From Lachnospiraceae bacterium (GTDB lineage Bacteria; Bacillota; Clostridia; Lachnospirales; Lachnospiraceae), in assembly GCA_910576335.1 (NCBI GenBank), contig CAJTIU010000018.1, forward strand, positions 1-64,000: DNA of 64,000 bases, in the 5' to 3' direction. The position numbers and the translations under genes are program-made. Below, in pieces: positions 25,107 through 33,600 of the stretch. The notes under the pieces are model-generated. The model worked only from the letters and a program-made list of their open reading frames with translations. It made no database searches and was not told the DNA's origin. Each line of letters opens with the position of its first letter. Positions within the stretch are counted from its first letter, which is position 1.

Positions 25107-25958
25107 ATGATGAAGTTTAAGAAAAGGCTGCGGGTAATGAGCAGGGCGCTTCATATGGAACTGAGAGAGCATAAAAGCTCCTTCATTGTGTATGTGGTAC
25201 TCCGTGTGCTTGTAATACTTATGATGATACTGCAGATCTTTAACCGGAATTATGAAAATGTATTTTTATGTGCGCTGACTTTGATTCTGCTGGTTATGCC
25301 CAGCTTCATTCAGGTGAGGCTGAAAATTGAACTGCCGACGGCACTGGAGATTATTATTCTGTTTTTTATCTTTGCCGCAGAGATTTTAGGGGAAATCCAG
25401 TCTTACTATATCCGTTTTCCATTTTGGGATACGGTTCTTCATACAATGAATGGATTCCTGGCGGCAGCAATAGGGTTTGCTCTGGTAGATATTCTGAATA
25501 GAACAAAGAAGATCTCCTTTCAGCTGTCACCGGCATTTATGGCAGTGGTAGCGTTTTGCTTTTCTATGACAATCGGGGTGATATGGGAGTTTTTTGAATT
25601 TGGCATGGACAGGATATTTGGACTGGATATGCAGAAGGATACGATTGTGAACAGTATCCACTCGGTTATGCTTGATCCGACGAACAGCAATATTCCAGTA
25701 GAGATCAAGGGAATTACGGATGTTGTGGTCAATGGGCATAGCCTGGGGCTTGGCGGTTACCTTGATATCGGCCTGATCGATACAATGAAGGATCTTCTTG
25801 TTAATTTTGTGGGAGCAGCCGTATTCTCTGTTATCGGATATTTTTATGTGAAGAACAGGGGGAAGGGCCGGGTTGCAAGAGGACTGATTCCGAGACTGAA
25901 GACGAAGGATGCAGATTTCCTGGAAAAGGCAGAAGAGGAAGTGGAAGAGGAATTATAG
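25107..25958 (+). CDS. Membrane protein, possibly YjdF/DUF2238-like
   Basis: A 283-residue integral membrane protein with about six or seven hydrophobic segments between residues 25 and 250. A central stretch FWDTVLHTMNGFLAAAIGFA and a following IGVIWEFFEFGMDRIFG carry conserved-looking His, Trp and Glu residues. The pattern resembles the YjdF/DUF2238 group, but I hold this loosely. The C-terminus is charged (EKAEEEVEEEL). GGACGGGAATG precedes the tandem ATG. Function unknown. Confidence 0.7.
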   Translation: MMKFKKRLRVMSRALHMELREHKSSFIVYVVLRVLVILMMILQIFNRNYENVFLCALTLILLVMPSFIQVRLKIELPTALEIIILFFIFAAEILGEIQSYYIRFPFWDTVLHTMNGFLAAAIGFALVDILNRTKKISFQLSPAFMAVVAFCFSMTIGVIWEFFEFGMDRIFGLDMQKDTIVNSIHSVMLDPTNSNIPVEIKGITDVVVNGHSLGLGGYLDIGLIDTMKDLLVNFVGAAVFSVIGYFYVKNRGKGRVARGLIPRLKTKDADFLEKAEEEVEEEL

Positions 25959-26002
25959 GAGCTGCTATTAGACAGAGTGATTGAATTGCAGGGAGTGTGA
26001 TT

Positions 26003-27361
26003 ATGGATAATTATTTGAAACGGCAGGTATATGAACGCCTTCTCACATGGAAAAACCATTCGGAGCATTCCACACTGGAGGTATCAGGCGCCCGTCAGGT
26101 AGGAAAGACATACATTGTAAATAAATTTGCCGATGAGCAGTACAAGCAGAAAATATACGTCAATCTTCTTGAATTTTCAGGAGAAATTTTTATTGAGCAT
26201 TACAATGACCTGCGAAGAGAGATTAAAGACGGATTGTCATGTGAAAACCCTGTTTATGAGCTTATCAAGAGATATCGGCCTGATTTTGTGGATTCTGGTG
26301 ATACAGTCATTATTATAGATGAAATCCAGGAATCAGCGGCTATTTATAACCGGATTCGTGAATTTACTCGCTTGCTGAAGAGTGATTTTATCATCACCGG
26401 GAGTTATCTCGGAAGAATTCTGAATAAAGACTTCAAATATTCTGCCGGCGATCTGGACTCCGTTGAAATCCAGACACTGAATTTTGAAGAATTCCTTATA
26501 GCGATGGGGAAGCACTCGCTCTATGAAGGCATTGATCTTTATGGGAACAGTGAAGGGGCAGTATATGAAGAACTAAGCGATCTATATAAGATATACACGT
26601 CCATCGGCGGATATCCGGCAGTGGTATTGCAATATTTGAAGAATAACTCTATTGATGACTGCCAGAAAATATTACTGAAAATCATCAAGCTTTTCATCAA
26701 TGAAAGCAAGCGATACTTTCAGGATATCCTTGATGAGGAAGTATATGACAATATGTTTTCCTGTATCGCCCGGATTCTTGTAAAAGAAAAAAAAGGATTT
26801 GAAAAGGACAGTTTCAGTGAAGAACTTCAAAATATTGTGGTAAAAGATTATTCTAGCAATATTACAAAAGCGTCCGTTAACCGTGCAATAGACTGGCTGA
26901 GCAGTTCTGGAATCATTGGTTTTGCAGGGAAGCTGCCGGAATGTAATATTCTGGATTTCAAGGCAAAGTCCCGTTGTTACTTTATGGATGTCGGACTTAC
27001 GGCCTATTTCCTGATGCATATTGGCTGCTCCGAAGCTGATATAGTGGGAATCGTAAATGAAAATTTCGTATATCTTGATTTAAGACGCAGGATCGGTCAT
27101 CCAAGTGAAATTGCACTGGAAACACCGGCATTTGCAACACTAGGAAATGGGGAGATAGATTTTTATGTCAGAACCATTCGAGAACATAAGAATTATGCCA
27201 TTGAAGTAAAGTCTGGGAAGAAGAACAGCAAAACGGTGCAGACTATATTAGAACACGACAAGGCTGATTTCATTCTATTTGCCAAAGGGAATACCCATGG
27301 GGGAATTGCAGATAATGTATATACCATTCCGATTTATGGAATCGGAAAATTTAAGTTTTAG
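26003..27361 (+). CDS. ATP-binding protein of the AAA/DUF4143 family
   Basis: A 452-residue protein with an N-terminal P-loop ATPase (Walker A SGARQVGKTY about 26-35, Walker B TVIIIDEIQES about 98-108) and a C-terminal DUF4143 nuclease-like region (FYVRTIREHKNYAIEVKSGK). Such proteins are widespread, with unknown function and common lateral transfer. The start at 26003 follows GGGAGTG. The gene looks intact and stands at the edge of the decayed AT-rich region. Confidence 0.85.
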   Translation: MDNYLKRQVYERLLTWKNHSEHSTLEVSGARQVGKTYIVNKFADEQYKQKIYVNLLEFSGEIFIEHYNDLRREIKDGLSCENPVYELIKRYRPDFVDSGDTVIIIDEIQESAAIYNRIREFTRLLKSDFIITGSYLGRILNKDFKYSAGDLDSVEIQTLNFEEFLIAMGKHSLYEGIDLYGNSEGAVYEELSDLYKIYTSIGGYPAVVLQYLKNNSIDDCQKILLKIIKLFINESKRYFQDILDEEVYDNMFSCIARILVKEKKGFEKDSFSEELQNIVVKDYSSNITKASVNRAIDWLSSSGIIGFAGKLPECNILDFKAKSRCYFMDVGLTAYFLMHIGCSEADIVGIVNENFVYLDLRRRIGHPSEIALETPAFATLGNGEIDFYVRTIREHKNYAIEVKSGKKNSKTVQTILEHDKADFILFAKGNTHGGIADNVYTIPIYGIGKFKF

Positions 27362-27779
27362 AAGAATATGACAATTACCAGAGAATCTTAGAAAGGTATC
27401 CTGAATTGTCAGATCCGGTCTATCCAAACGGAAGGACAGAATAAGAAGAACCCTTAGGGAAATAGATGCGGTGAAGCATTTGATTCCCGGGGGTTCCTTC
27501 TTTTTTGTATGTATCCCATCAGCACACAGTCTCACCAGGAGATCATGGAGGAGCTTATTAAAAGGAGAAAATAAATCGGCCAGGCAGGCATATCTCGTAA
27601 GGGGGTTGCCTGCCTGACGTGCGCCCAGAAGAAGATCAACCATACTGCATTTAGTATAAAAAGGTCTTTAGACATTCTAAAGTACCTTTTAGGCAATATC
27701 TATTTTATTTTAAAGAAAATAGAATAAAATAAAAAATGTAGAAAGCTATGGGAGCTTTGGCGGATCTAATGAGATTTGT
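27362..27779. other. Gap with terminator and hairpins, no gene
   Basis: At about 27441-27518, GAAGAACCCTTAGGGAA pairs with TTCCCGGGGGTTCCTTC, followed by six T: a plausible terminator for the DUF4143 gene. A second stem (AGGCAGGCA...TGCCTGCCT) lies at about 27582-27616. A short open tail reading HQEIMEELIKRRK then stop (about 27535-27575) may be the end of a lost gene. Nothing else is supportable. Confidence 0.5.
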
Positions 27780-28709
27780 ATGCCTGTAAACAAGGTGAAA
27801 AGCTTGCTGAGAGATTTGGACAATATAGGAGTTTTCGTCATTGAATTGACAGGCGGAGATTGTTTGGTTCATCCACAGTTTAAGGAAATTTTGAAATTTG
27901 CACTTTCCTTAGGCTTTTTACGGATTAATATCCTGACAAATGGGATTGCGTTAACAGATGAAATAAAAAGGATCATTACAGAAAATAGTAAAAGGGTTTT
28001 TCTGCAAATTGATTTACACAGCATGAATGATGAGTATCTGTTTTGGTTTACCGGGGTAAAAAATACACTTGATATTATCAAGGGAAATATAATGGAGCTT
28101 GCGAAAAATAAAGTCAGTATGCGTATTGCTACAATAGTAACAAAGCGAAATCTGAATGAACTGGAAAAAATTGCAGACTGGGTACACGCGTTGGGAATAG
28201 AGATGTATGCCCCTTCACCTGTGGTAAAACTAGGAAGGGCAAACTACTCTGACCCGGATATACTACTAAACGATGAAGAATACATGTAGATGTTTGATAC
28301 AATTGCAAAGATTAACAAAAAACATGAAGGGCTGATTAAAGTTCTTGACAGTGATAAGTTTAGGCAAGGGCCTAATTGTGGGTGTGTATCTTCTCATGTC
28401 ACCATTGATGCCAGCGGTGAAATAAAAATTTGTACAATGGATACAAGAGAGTTTGTGAAGGGCCGTTGGGGAAATGTTTTTGAAAAAAATATCAGTGATA
28501 TTTATGACGAGAAACAAGATGAGATAATACGCTTTTCTCAAATAGTTGCGCCAGATGGAATGTCAGAGGAATGCAGAGATTGTGATAAAAGAGGCTTTTG
28601 CACATCATGCTTGATGCGGGGATTTGTTGCGAGCAGAGAAAAGGGCGAACAATGCAAATGGTACAGGGATATATTGGGAGAAGAGATGAAGAAATTTCTG
28701 TTTTCATAA
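27780..28709 (+). pseudogene. Radical SAM/SPASM protein, lacking its N-terminus and split by an amber codon
   Basis: Two open stretches in one frame, 27780-28289 and 28290-28709, are separated only by TAG at 28287-28289. The first part holds the middle of a radical SAM barrel (ELTGGDCLVHPQFKEILKFA, INILTNGIALTDE); the in-frame bases upstream lack the CxxxCxxC motif that binds the SAM cluster. The second part is a SPASM-like C-terminus (GCVSSHVTIDASGEIKICTM, ECRDCDKRGFCTSCLMRG) with at least seven cysteines. Such proteins often modify ribosomal peptides. Without the cluster motif it cannot work as a radical SAM enzyme. Confidence 0.8.
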
Positions 28710-28724
28710 ATGATTTGAAGGAGA

Positions 28725-28845
28725 TTCTCCAGTGGGCTTGATCCGAAAACACGTCAGTTTTTTTGCGATGAACTTATGAAGCAGAAAGAGAAGTCTGTGT
28801 TAGAAACAATAAGCCAAATCAAGCATCAGCTAATCTGTCAAAAAG
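28725..28845 (+). pseudogene. Fragment of an ABC transporter ATPase
   Basis: The frame reads FSSGLDPKTRQFFCDELMKQ and continues KEKSVLETISQIKHQ. SSGLDPKTR is the typical D-loop that follows Walker B in ABC ATPases. Nothing of the Walker A or signature part remains. Together with the radical SAM and AgrC-like relics it suggests a lost peptide-export locus. Confidence 0.45.
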
Positions 28846-28978
28846 GTTAATTCATGGTTATGGATTACAGAATGTGACGAACGCTGTCCATAAGTACTGC
28901 GGAGAAATTGATATAAAAGAAGGGGAAAAGGATTTTATTGTCAATCTTATAATTCCAGTTAGAGAGGAGGTGAGCTGA
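28826..28978 (+). pseudogene. C-terminal fragment of an AgrC-like GHKL sensor kinase
   Basis: In frame to a TGA at 28976 the sequence reads SANLSKRLIHGYGLQNVTNA, then VHKYCGEIDIKEGEKDFIVN and LIIPVREEVS. HGYGLxN and the final beta strand are those of the HATPase_c_5 ATP-binding domain of AgrC/VirS-type quorum-sensing kinases. The rest of the kinase is missing. The end overlaps the ribosome binding site of the AgrD-like gene. Confidence 0.6.
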
Positions 28979-28981
28979 AGG

Positions 28982-29143
28982 ATGAAAAAGAAAGGTTTAT
29001 ATATTTTAAGCAGTATAGCATTACATGCTGCGATGACCTCTTTGTTAAATTGTAGTACATGGGGAGGTCATCAACCTCAATTGGAGGAATCTTTAAAGGT
29101 TAAAATTAATAGTGTGAGGGGAGAATTACATGAAAGAGTATAA
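28982..29143 (+). CDS. AgrD-like cyclic lactone autoinducer precursor
   Basis: A 53-residue peptide: an amphipathic start MKKKGLYILSSIALHAAMTS, a central NCSTWGGHQP, and an acidic tail QLEESLKVKINSV. This matches the Clostridial AgrD plan, in which a Cys followed by aromatic residues forms a thiolactone and a QP-x(2-3)-E/P-x-x-LK tail is removed by AgrB. GAGGAGGTGA 8-9 bases upstream is an excellent ribosome binding site. No AgrB is in the window, and only an AgrC-like fragment lies upstream. Its last 14 bases overlap the next gene. The call rests on motif memory. Confidence 0.6.
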   Translation: MKKKGLYILSSIALHAAMTSLLNCSTWGGHQPQLEESLKVKINSVRGELHERV

Positions 29144-29546
29144 AATAGATATATTGGAACCTGAATTCCCGGTTTTATTAACAAAATCTATTTTGTACAA
29201 TTTAATCTGGCATATTGCGAAAAGTCGCAGTCATATATTAAAGATTGAGGCAACAGCTATAATCGACGTGCAATATATAAGGTATCTTTTGAATATTTTT
29301 GAAAGTAATCAAGAATATTTGTCTATATTTCCCGTTCCTACAGGAACTGGTTTAAGTGCAGATGTTATATATACTGTCTTTATGAAGCAGTTTCGAATAT
29401 TGGTGTTTAAGGAACATAAATGTTTTGATTCTGTAGAGTTAGAAAAGAAGAATGTTGAAGTTCGGTATTGCTTTATATGTTCTGCACAATTTTACGATGT
29501 ATGCCAGCAAAATCCGGAGGTAGTAGATCTGAACGGGTTTGTCTGA
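29130..29546 (+). CDS. Hypothetical protein, translationally coupled to the AgrD-like gene
   Basis: A 138-residue protein beginning MKEYKIDILEPEFPVLLTKS. No family is recognised. It is soluble-looking, with an alpha/beta pattern and several Cys (RYCFICSAQFYDVCQQ near the end). AGGGGAG precedes its ATG, and its start lies inside the AgrD-like gene, so the two are co-expressed. It could be an accessory of the autoinducer or an unrelated gene fragment. Confidence 0.55.
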   Translation: MKEYKIDILEPEFPVLLTKSILYNLIWHIAKSRSHILKIEATAIIDVQYIRYLLNIFESNQEYLSIFPVPTGTGLSADVIYTVFMKQFRILVFKEHKCFDSVELEKKNVEVRYCFICSAQFYDVCQQNPEVVDLNGFV

Positions 29547-29799
29547 ACTAAAGCATTTGATAAAAGCCTCATGCAGCTATTTCTGTATGACCATCTGACA
29601 GGGGAAGGATAAAACACTTCCCCTGCTTTAATGATCTGCCTGCCCTGCTGTGATCTGTGATCACAATAGATTTATCTCGCCTGCTTTCTTAATAGTAACC
29701 ATGGTTTTAGAATTCCTATTAATCAATTTTTTGTATATTTTTATTGGTTGACAAACTTATAATTCATGCATATACTTATATAACAAATTATAAATGAGC
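29547..29799. other. Non-coding gap with one hairpin
   Basis: CAGGGGAAG-gataaaaca-CTTCCCCTG at about 29599-29625, followed by CTTTAATG, may terminate the upstream gene. TTGACA-like and TATAAC-like boxes at about 29748-29783 could form a promoter ahead of the intron fragment. No gene is seen. Confidence 0.4.
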
Positions 29800-29975
29800 G
29801 TGCGCCCGGCTAAGGGTACAATGTATAACGGGTGAAGATTCTGTCTGGAAAGGTTTAACCAAATCACCGGTAGAGAGTCTTGGGTATGTACTGGTAACAG
29901 TACGTGGTAAGTGTAGATAGCGAGGCCATTCATGTGACACGGTGTCGTTGTACCTACTGGGGAGAGCCTGTAATT
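29800..29975 (+). mobile_element. 5' fragment of a group II intron
   Basis: The stretch opens with GTGCGCCCGGCTAAGGGTAC, the GTGCG start and domain I pattern of bacterial group II introns. It continues with short stems (ACCGGTAG, TACTGGTAACAGTAC, GACACGGTGTC) and ends near CTACTGGGGAGAGCC. No reverse-transcriptase frame or domain V/VI follows, so it is a truncated relic. Confidence 0.55.
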
Positions 29976-30201
29976 TTAATATTAGATGTGGAAATATCAA
30001 TTAATCCTTAGTCCCCATCAAAAAGTGATTCTATATTCACCCAAAATCTCAAAGTGCGTGAACTAACGGATTTTGTAGAGACTATATGGAAAAATTTACA
30101 ATATAAAAGCAATTTTGCTTTAAAACCTTTTGACTAAGTGGATTTGTAATGTAGAACCACTTAATCACGGGAATTTAGGATAAGTAAAAATGGAGATAGT
30201 T

Positions 30202-30445
30202 ATGGGCAATATATATCGTAATCAACGGTTGGATTGTGATGGAAAAACTTATTATAAAAGTACTTCAGGTCTTTGGCTGGAAATGAGTCACAAAGATGAG
30301 AAAAAAATGTATTCAGAGAAAAGTGAAATGGTTTTATGTGCTAAAAAAAGATGGAAATCTTTCGGTGTTCGTTATGGGATATAAAATTAACTATCCAAAT
30401 ACAAATTGGGAAAGTGTTCATTTTTTCAAAGAGTTATCAGAGTAA
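30202..30445 (+). pseudogene. Small gene with a frameshift at an A7 run
   Basis: From ATG 30202 (GGAG 6 bases upstream) the frame reads MGNIYRNQRLDCDGKTYYKS, then WLEMSHKDEKK. At the run of seven A near 30301-30307 the frame that looks like protein changes: in the next frame it continues KWFYVLKKDGNLSVFVMGYK, then INYPNTNWESVHFFKELSE and stops at 30445. Removing one A would join both halves into about 80 residues. It may be a disabled gene, a slippage-expressed gene or a sequencing error. Confidence 0.5.
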
Positions 30446-30448
30446 ACT

Positions 30449-30724
30449 ATGATTTTGGATTTTAAAGAAACAGATTTGCCTGTTGGATATTATTGGCCTG
30501 GAGGTTTAGGACCCTGCGGTTCTGCCGCAATATTGGATTTTAAGCCTGTCAAGTGGAAGTGTTCCCACAAAAAAGGAAGCCGTAAGATTCTTTATTTTAA
30601 AGGGAATTTTCCAAGAATAATAGGGCAGTGTGGATCAAAAGGTGAATCTTATATAATTCGAGAAGCTGGTACAGGATTGATGGAGACATTAAAGAAATTA
30701 GAAAAAGGGCGTGTTAAGAACTGA
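30449..30724 (+). CDS. Hypothetical 91-residue protein
   Basis: Begins MILDFKETDLPVGYYWPGGL and contains two similar stretches, ILDFKPVKWKC and ILYFKGNFPRI, each after a Gly/Cys segment (LGPCGSA; GQCGSKG). No family is recognised. It starts 3 bases after the upstream stop and ends 4 bases before the next start, so the three small genes form one unit. Confidence 0.5.
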   Translation: MILDFKETDLPVGYYWPGGLGPCGSAAILDFKPVKWKCSHKKGSRKILYFKGNFPRIIGQCGSKGESYIIREAGTGLMETLKKLEKGRVKN

Positions 30725-30728
30725 GAAA

Positions 30729-30872
30729 ATGAAGATTTTTATTAAACCTATCATTTTGAAGAAAGAGAAATTTTCATGGAACAGTCGCATTTGCCCGCGT
30801 TGTAACGGCACTGGCAAAGAATATGGACAACGTTGCAGCCAGTGCAACGGTACAGGACGAATATCATTTTGA
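30729..30872 (+). CDS. Zinc-ribbon microprotein with two CxxCxGxG motifs
   Basis: A 47-residue protein: MKIFIKPIILKKEKFSWNSR, then ICPRCNGTGKEYGQRCSQCN and GTGRISF. CPRCNGTG and CSQCNGTG are the DnaJ-type CxxCxGxG repeats and should bind one zinc. It lies 4 bases after the preceding stop; no strong ribosome binding site is seen, so translational coupling is likely. It could be a tiny chaperone-like or RNA/protein-binding module; the role is unknown. Confidence 0.55.
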   Translation: MKIFIKPIILKKEKFSWNSRICPRCNGTGKEYGQRCSQCNGTGRISF

Positions 30873-31188
30873 GGTGTAGATAAGCTGTACCGTAATAATA
30901 ATTTGAGCTCCGTCTGTGGGAGATCATGAGGCTGATAGTATCATTTGTCTTCTGTAGATAGAGGGCAAACCCAGTTGATGCAGCAGGTGTACTTGCTGTC
31001 ACAAAGAAAATAGGAAACTCACCATAGTCTTGCTTTTCCCTAAGATGGGACTTGTGGAAATCAATTTGTGATTTCGATGTATGTTTAGTCTCCGTGAATG
31101 ACGGGATGTTAATTTAGAATATCATTCAACTGTATGTTGTGATAACCCCTGTTAAAGGGTTATCGTTGTTTTAGAGAGGAAATGATAT
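30873..31188. other. Non-coding gap before the AraC gene
   Basis: The only clear structure is GATAACCCC-tgttaa-GGGTTATC (31141-31164) followed by GTTGTTTT, a possible terminator or attenuator 25 bases before the AraC start. A minus-strand frame across 30751-31002 has some protein-like stretches but overlaps the better-supported zinc-ribbon gene and was not called. Confidence 0.4.
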
Positions 31189-32028
31189 ATGGAGTTTAGC
31201 CACGAGCTTATTATGCCAAATGAAGATCTTCCCTTTAAGATGTTTCTGTTTGAGGGAGCCTGCGGAAATTATTTCCGTGACAAGCACTGGCACCGGTCGG
31301 TGGAGATCTTTGCAGTCTTTGAGGGCAGTCTGGATTTTTATCTGAACAGTGAGGTACATCCTCTATATTCCGGGGAATTTATGCTCGTGAATTCCAATGA
31401 AATTCATTCCATTGATGCGAGCAGCCGGAATTACACCATTGTGCTTCAGATTCCGCTTAAGACCTTTGAAAAATATTATACTGCAGAGCAGTTTATCCGT
31501 TTTACCCATGACAGATGTGAGAGGGATGCAGAAGTTATGGGGCTGATCCGGGATATGTACACGACATATTGTGAGAAGCAGTGCGGCTATGAGATGAAAG
31601 TAGTGAGCCGGTATTATATGCTGCTGTATCTTCTTGTCTCGGCATACCGGGAGTCAGAGGTTAGCCCGGATGTGCTGAAAGCGAATAAAAGGCTGGGGGC
31701 ACTCTCCATGATTACGAATTATATGAAGGAGAATTACAGATCAGATCTGTCTCTTGATTCTCTGGCAGAGGTTTTCGGATATTCTCCGGCATATTTGTCG
31801 AAGATGCTAAAGAAGTATGCAGGAATTAATTACAAGGCTTATCTGCAGAGTATACGGTTGGAATATGCATACCAGGAGCTGGTCAATACGGAGCGGACGA
31901 TAAGCAGCATCGCGATGGATCACGGGTTTGCAAGCAGCAAGGCATTTACACGGGCATTTCAGGCCAAATACGGGATGTCGCCGAGTGAGTACAGAGCGAA
32001 GGGAGGGGAGCCTTATGGCAGAAGATAA
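31189..32028 (+). CDS. AraC-family transcriptional regulator with cupin sensor
   Basis: A 279-residue regulator. The N-terminal cupin (about 15-100) includes RDKHWHRSVEIFAVFEGSLD and is a likely sugar sensor. The C-terminal AraC domain (about 170-275) has two helix-turn-helices (SLDSLAEVFGYSPAYLSKML; ISSIAMDHGFASSKAFTRAF). GAGAGGAAATGATAT precedes the ATG. It overlaps the next gene by 14 bases, so they are co-translated. The target is unknown. Confidence 0.88.
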   Translation: MEFSHELIMPNEDLPFKMFLFEGACGNYFRDKHWHRSVEIFAVFEGSLDFYLNSEVHPLYSGEFMLVNSNEIHSIDASSRNYTIVLQIPLKTFEKYYTAEQFIRFTHDRCERDAEVMGLIRDMYTTYCEKQCGYEMKVVSRYYMLLYLLVSAYRESEVSPDVLKANKRLGALSMITNYMKENYRSDLSLDSLAEVFGYSPAYLSKMLKKYAGINYKAYLQSIRLEYAYQELVNTERTISSIAMDHGFASSKAFTRAFQAKYGMSPSEYRAKGGEPYGRR

Positions 32029-33505
32029 TTTGTTTTCAGGGGAATCTGCTAATGTTGAATATAAGGTTGAAGTTCCGGAAAAAAGTGAAAAATATATGAA
32101 AACAGTCGTTGCTTTTTCAAATGGAAGAGGAGGGCGTATTGTTTTTGGTATTGATGATAAAACGATGGAAGTAGTTGGCATGAATCCAGATACAATTTTT
32201 CGGACAATGGATTCAATTACAAATGCCATTTCTGATAGCTGCGAGCCTCCGATTTACCCGGATATCAGTTTGCAGGCGATAGATAGTAAAGTGGTAATTG
32301 TAGTAGAGATTCCTTCTGGAGCGATGCGGCCGTATTATATAAAGCGACAGGGATTTATAGAAGGCACTTATGTCAGGGTTGCCGGGACTTCACGTCATGC
32401 GGAAGGGTATATGTTGAAGGAGTTGATTTTAGAAGGACAGAATCGTTACTTTGATAGTGAGCCATGTCAGGAACTTCAGGTTACAACTGAGGATATAGAG
32501 AAACTGTGCCGTGAATTAAAAGAAGTGGCAATAAAAAATACCTGGAATGACAGTGAAAAAGCTGCAGTCCGAGATGTAACACAGAATGTGCTTTTGTCGT
32601 GGGGAATTTTAAAAGAAGAAAATGGGAAAATCCTTCCTACAAATGCTTATGCCTTACTGACTGGACAGATGAAGATGCAGCCGGTTATCCAGTGTGCTGT
32701 TTTTAAAGGAACAACCCGCGCATATTTTGTAGACCGCCGTGAATACGACGGGCCGATTCAGAGGCAGGTAGAGGCGGCATTCCTATATGTACTTGAAAAA
32801 ATAAATATGGGGATGCAGATCAAAGGAATTTACAGACAGGATGTTTATGAACTTCCTGTAGACAGCGTGCGAGAGCTGATTGCGAATGCAGCTGCGCATC
32901 GTAGTTATCTGGAGCCTGGAAATATCCAGGTGGCTATTTTCGATGACCGGTTGGAGGTGACTTCTCCGGGGATGCTTCTCAATACAGTATCTCTTAAAAA
33001 GATGGTAGAAGGGTATTCCAAACTGCGGAATCCGGCGATAGCCAATGCATTTGCATACATGAAGATTATAGAAAAATGGGGTACAGGCATTCCGAAAATT
33101 CTTCGTGAGTGCAGGGAATATGGCCTGCCAGAACCGAAGCTTGTTGATTTTGACGGGGACTTTAGGGCGAATATGTATCGAAGGGCAGCTATGACGGAAG
33201 CTCAGGAAATAGTTCGGGATGATGCGTCAGCTATCTGGGAAACTACCCAAACTACCCAAACTCCTACCCAAACTATCCAAACTACCCAAACTCCTACCCA
33301 AACTCCCAAAGAAGATCTGACAGATAATGATAAAGCCATATTAAAAATGATTCAATATGATCCCAGGCTTACACAGAAACAGATTGCGTTAGAGCTTGGC
33401 TGGACAGTAAGTCGGGTGAAGTATTATCTGAACAAAATGAAAAGACTGGGAATTATTAAACGGGTTGGCAGCAGCCATAATGGATATTGGGAGCTTATGT
33501 GGTAA
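32015..33505 (+). CDS. AlbA_2 (Schlafen-like) ATP-binding regulator with C-terminal winged helix
   Basis: A 496-residue protein. The AlbA_2 domain (about 1-130) includes ESANVEYKVEVPEKSEKYMK and FSNGRGGRIVFGIDD. A GHKL-like part (about 280-385) includes VRELIANAAAHRSY and KWGTGIPKILREC. A Thr/Gln/Pro linker of repeated TTQT and PTQT units (about 408-432), encoded by imperfect repeats near 33238-33306, leads to a winged helix (DPRLTQKQIALELGWTVSRV). GGGAGGGGAG precedes the ATG at 32015. It is coupled to the AraC gene and probably regulatory; the exact role is unknown. Confidence 0.85.
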   Translation: MAEDNLFSGESANVEYKVEVPEKSEKYMKTVVAFSNGRGGRIVFGIDDKTMEVVGMNPDTIFRTMDSITNAISDSCEPPIYPDISLQAIDSKVVIVVEIPSGAMRPYYIKRQGFIEGTYVRVAGTSRHAEGYMLKELILEGQNRYFDSEPCQELQVTTEDIEKLCRELKEVAIKNTWNDSEKAAVRDVTQNVLLSWGILKEENGKILPTNAYALLTGQMKMQPVIQCAVFKGTTRAYFVDRREYDGPIQRQVEAAFLYVLEKINMGMQIKGIYRQDVYELPVDSVRELIANAAAHRSYLEPGNIQVAIFDDRLEVTSPGMLLNTVSLKKMVEGYSKLRNPAIANAFAYMKIIEKWGTGIPKILRECREYGLPEPKLVDFDGDFRANMYRRAAMTEAQEIVRDDASAIWETTQTTQTPTQTIQTTQTPTQTPKEDLTDNDKAILKMIQYDPRLTQKQIALELGWTVSRVKYYLNKMKRLGIIKRVGSSHNGYWELMW

Positions 33506-33525
33506 ACCGTACGCGTGGCATAAAC

Positions 33526-33542
33526 CTTACAATTGCTGTAAG
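33526..33542. promoter_or_regulatory. Candidate BceR-type operator upstream of the first peptide-transporter module
   Basis: CTTACAattgcTGTAAG is an inverted repeat close to the BceR-family consensus (TnACA-N4-TGTAA, as I recall it). It lies 58 bases before the ATPase start. TTGTCC (about 33550) and TATACT (about 33565) nearby could be the dependent promoter. Confidence 0.6.
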
Positions 33543-33600
33543 TGGTAGTTGTCCACTTCCTCTGATATACTGATGTCAGAAAAGGAAGGAGGAACCTTTT

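Noticed and set aside
30751-31002. An 83-codon minus-strand frame with TASTPAASTGFALYLQK
   Set aside because: It overlaps the better-supported zinc-ribbon gene on the other strand and has no start signals.
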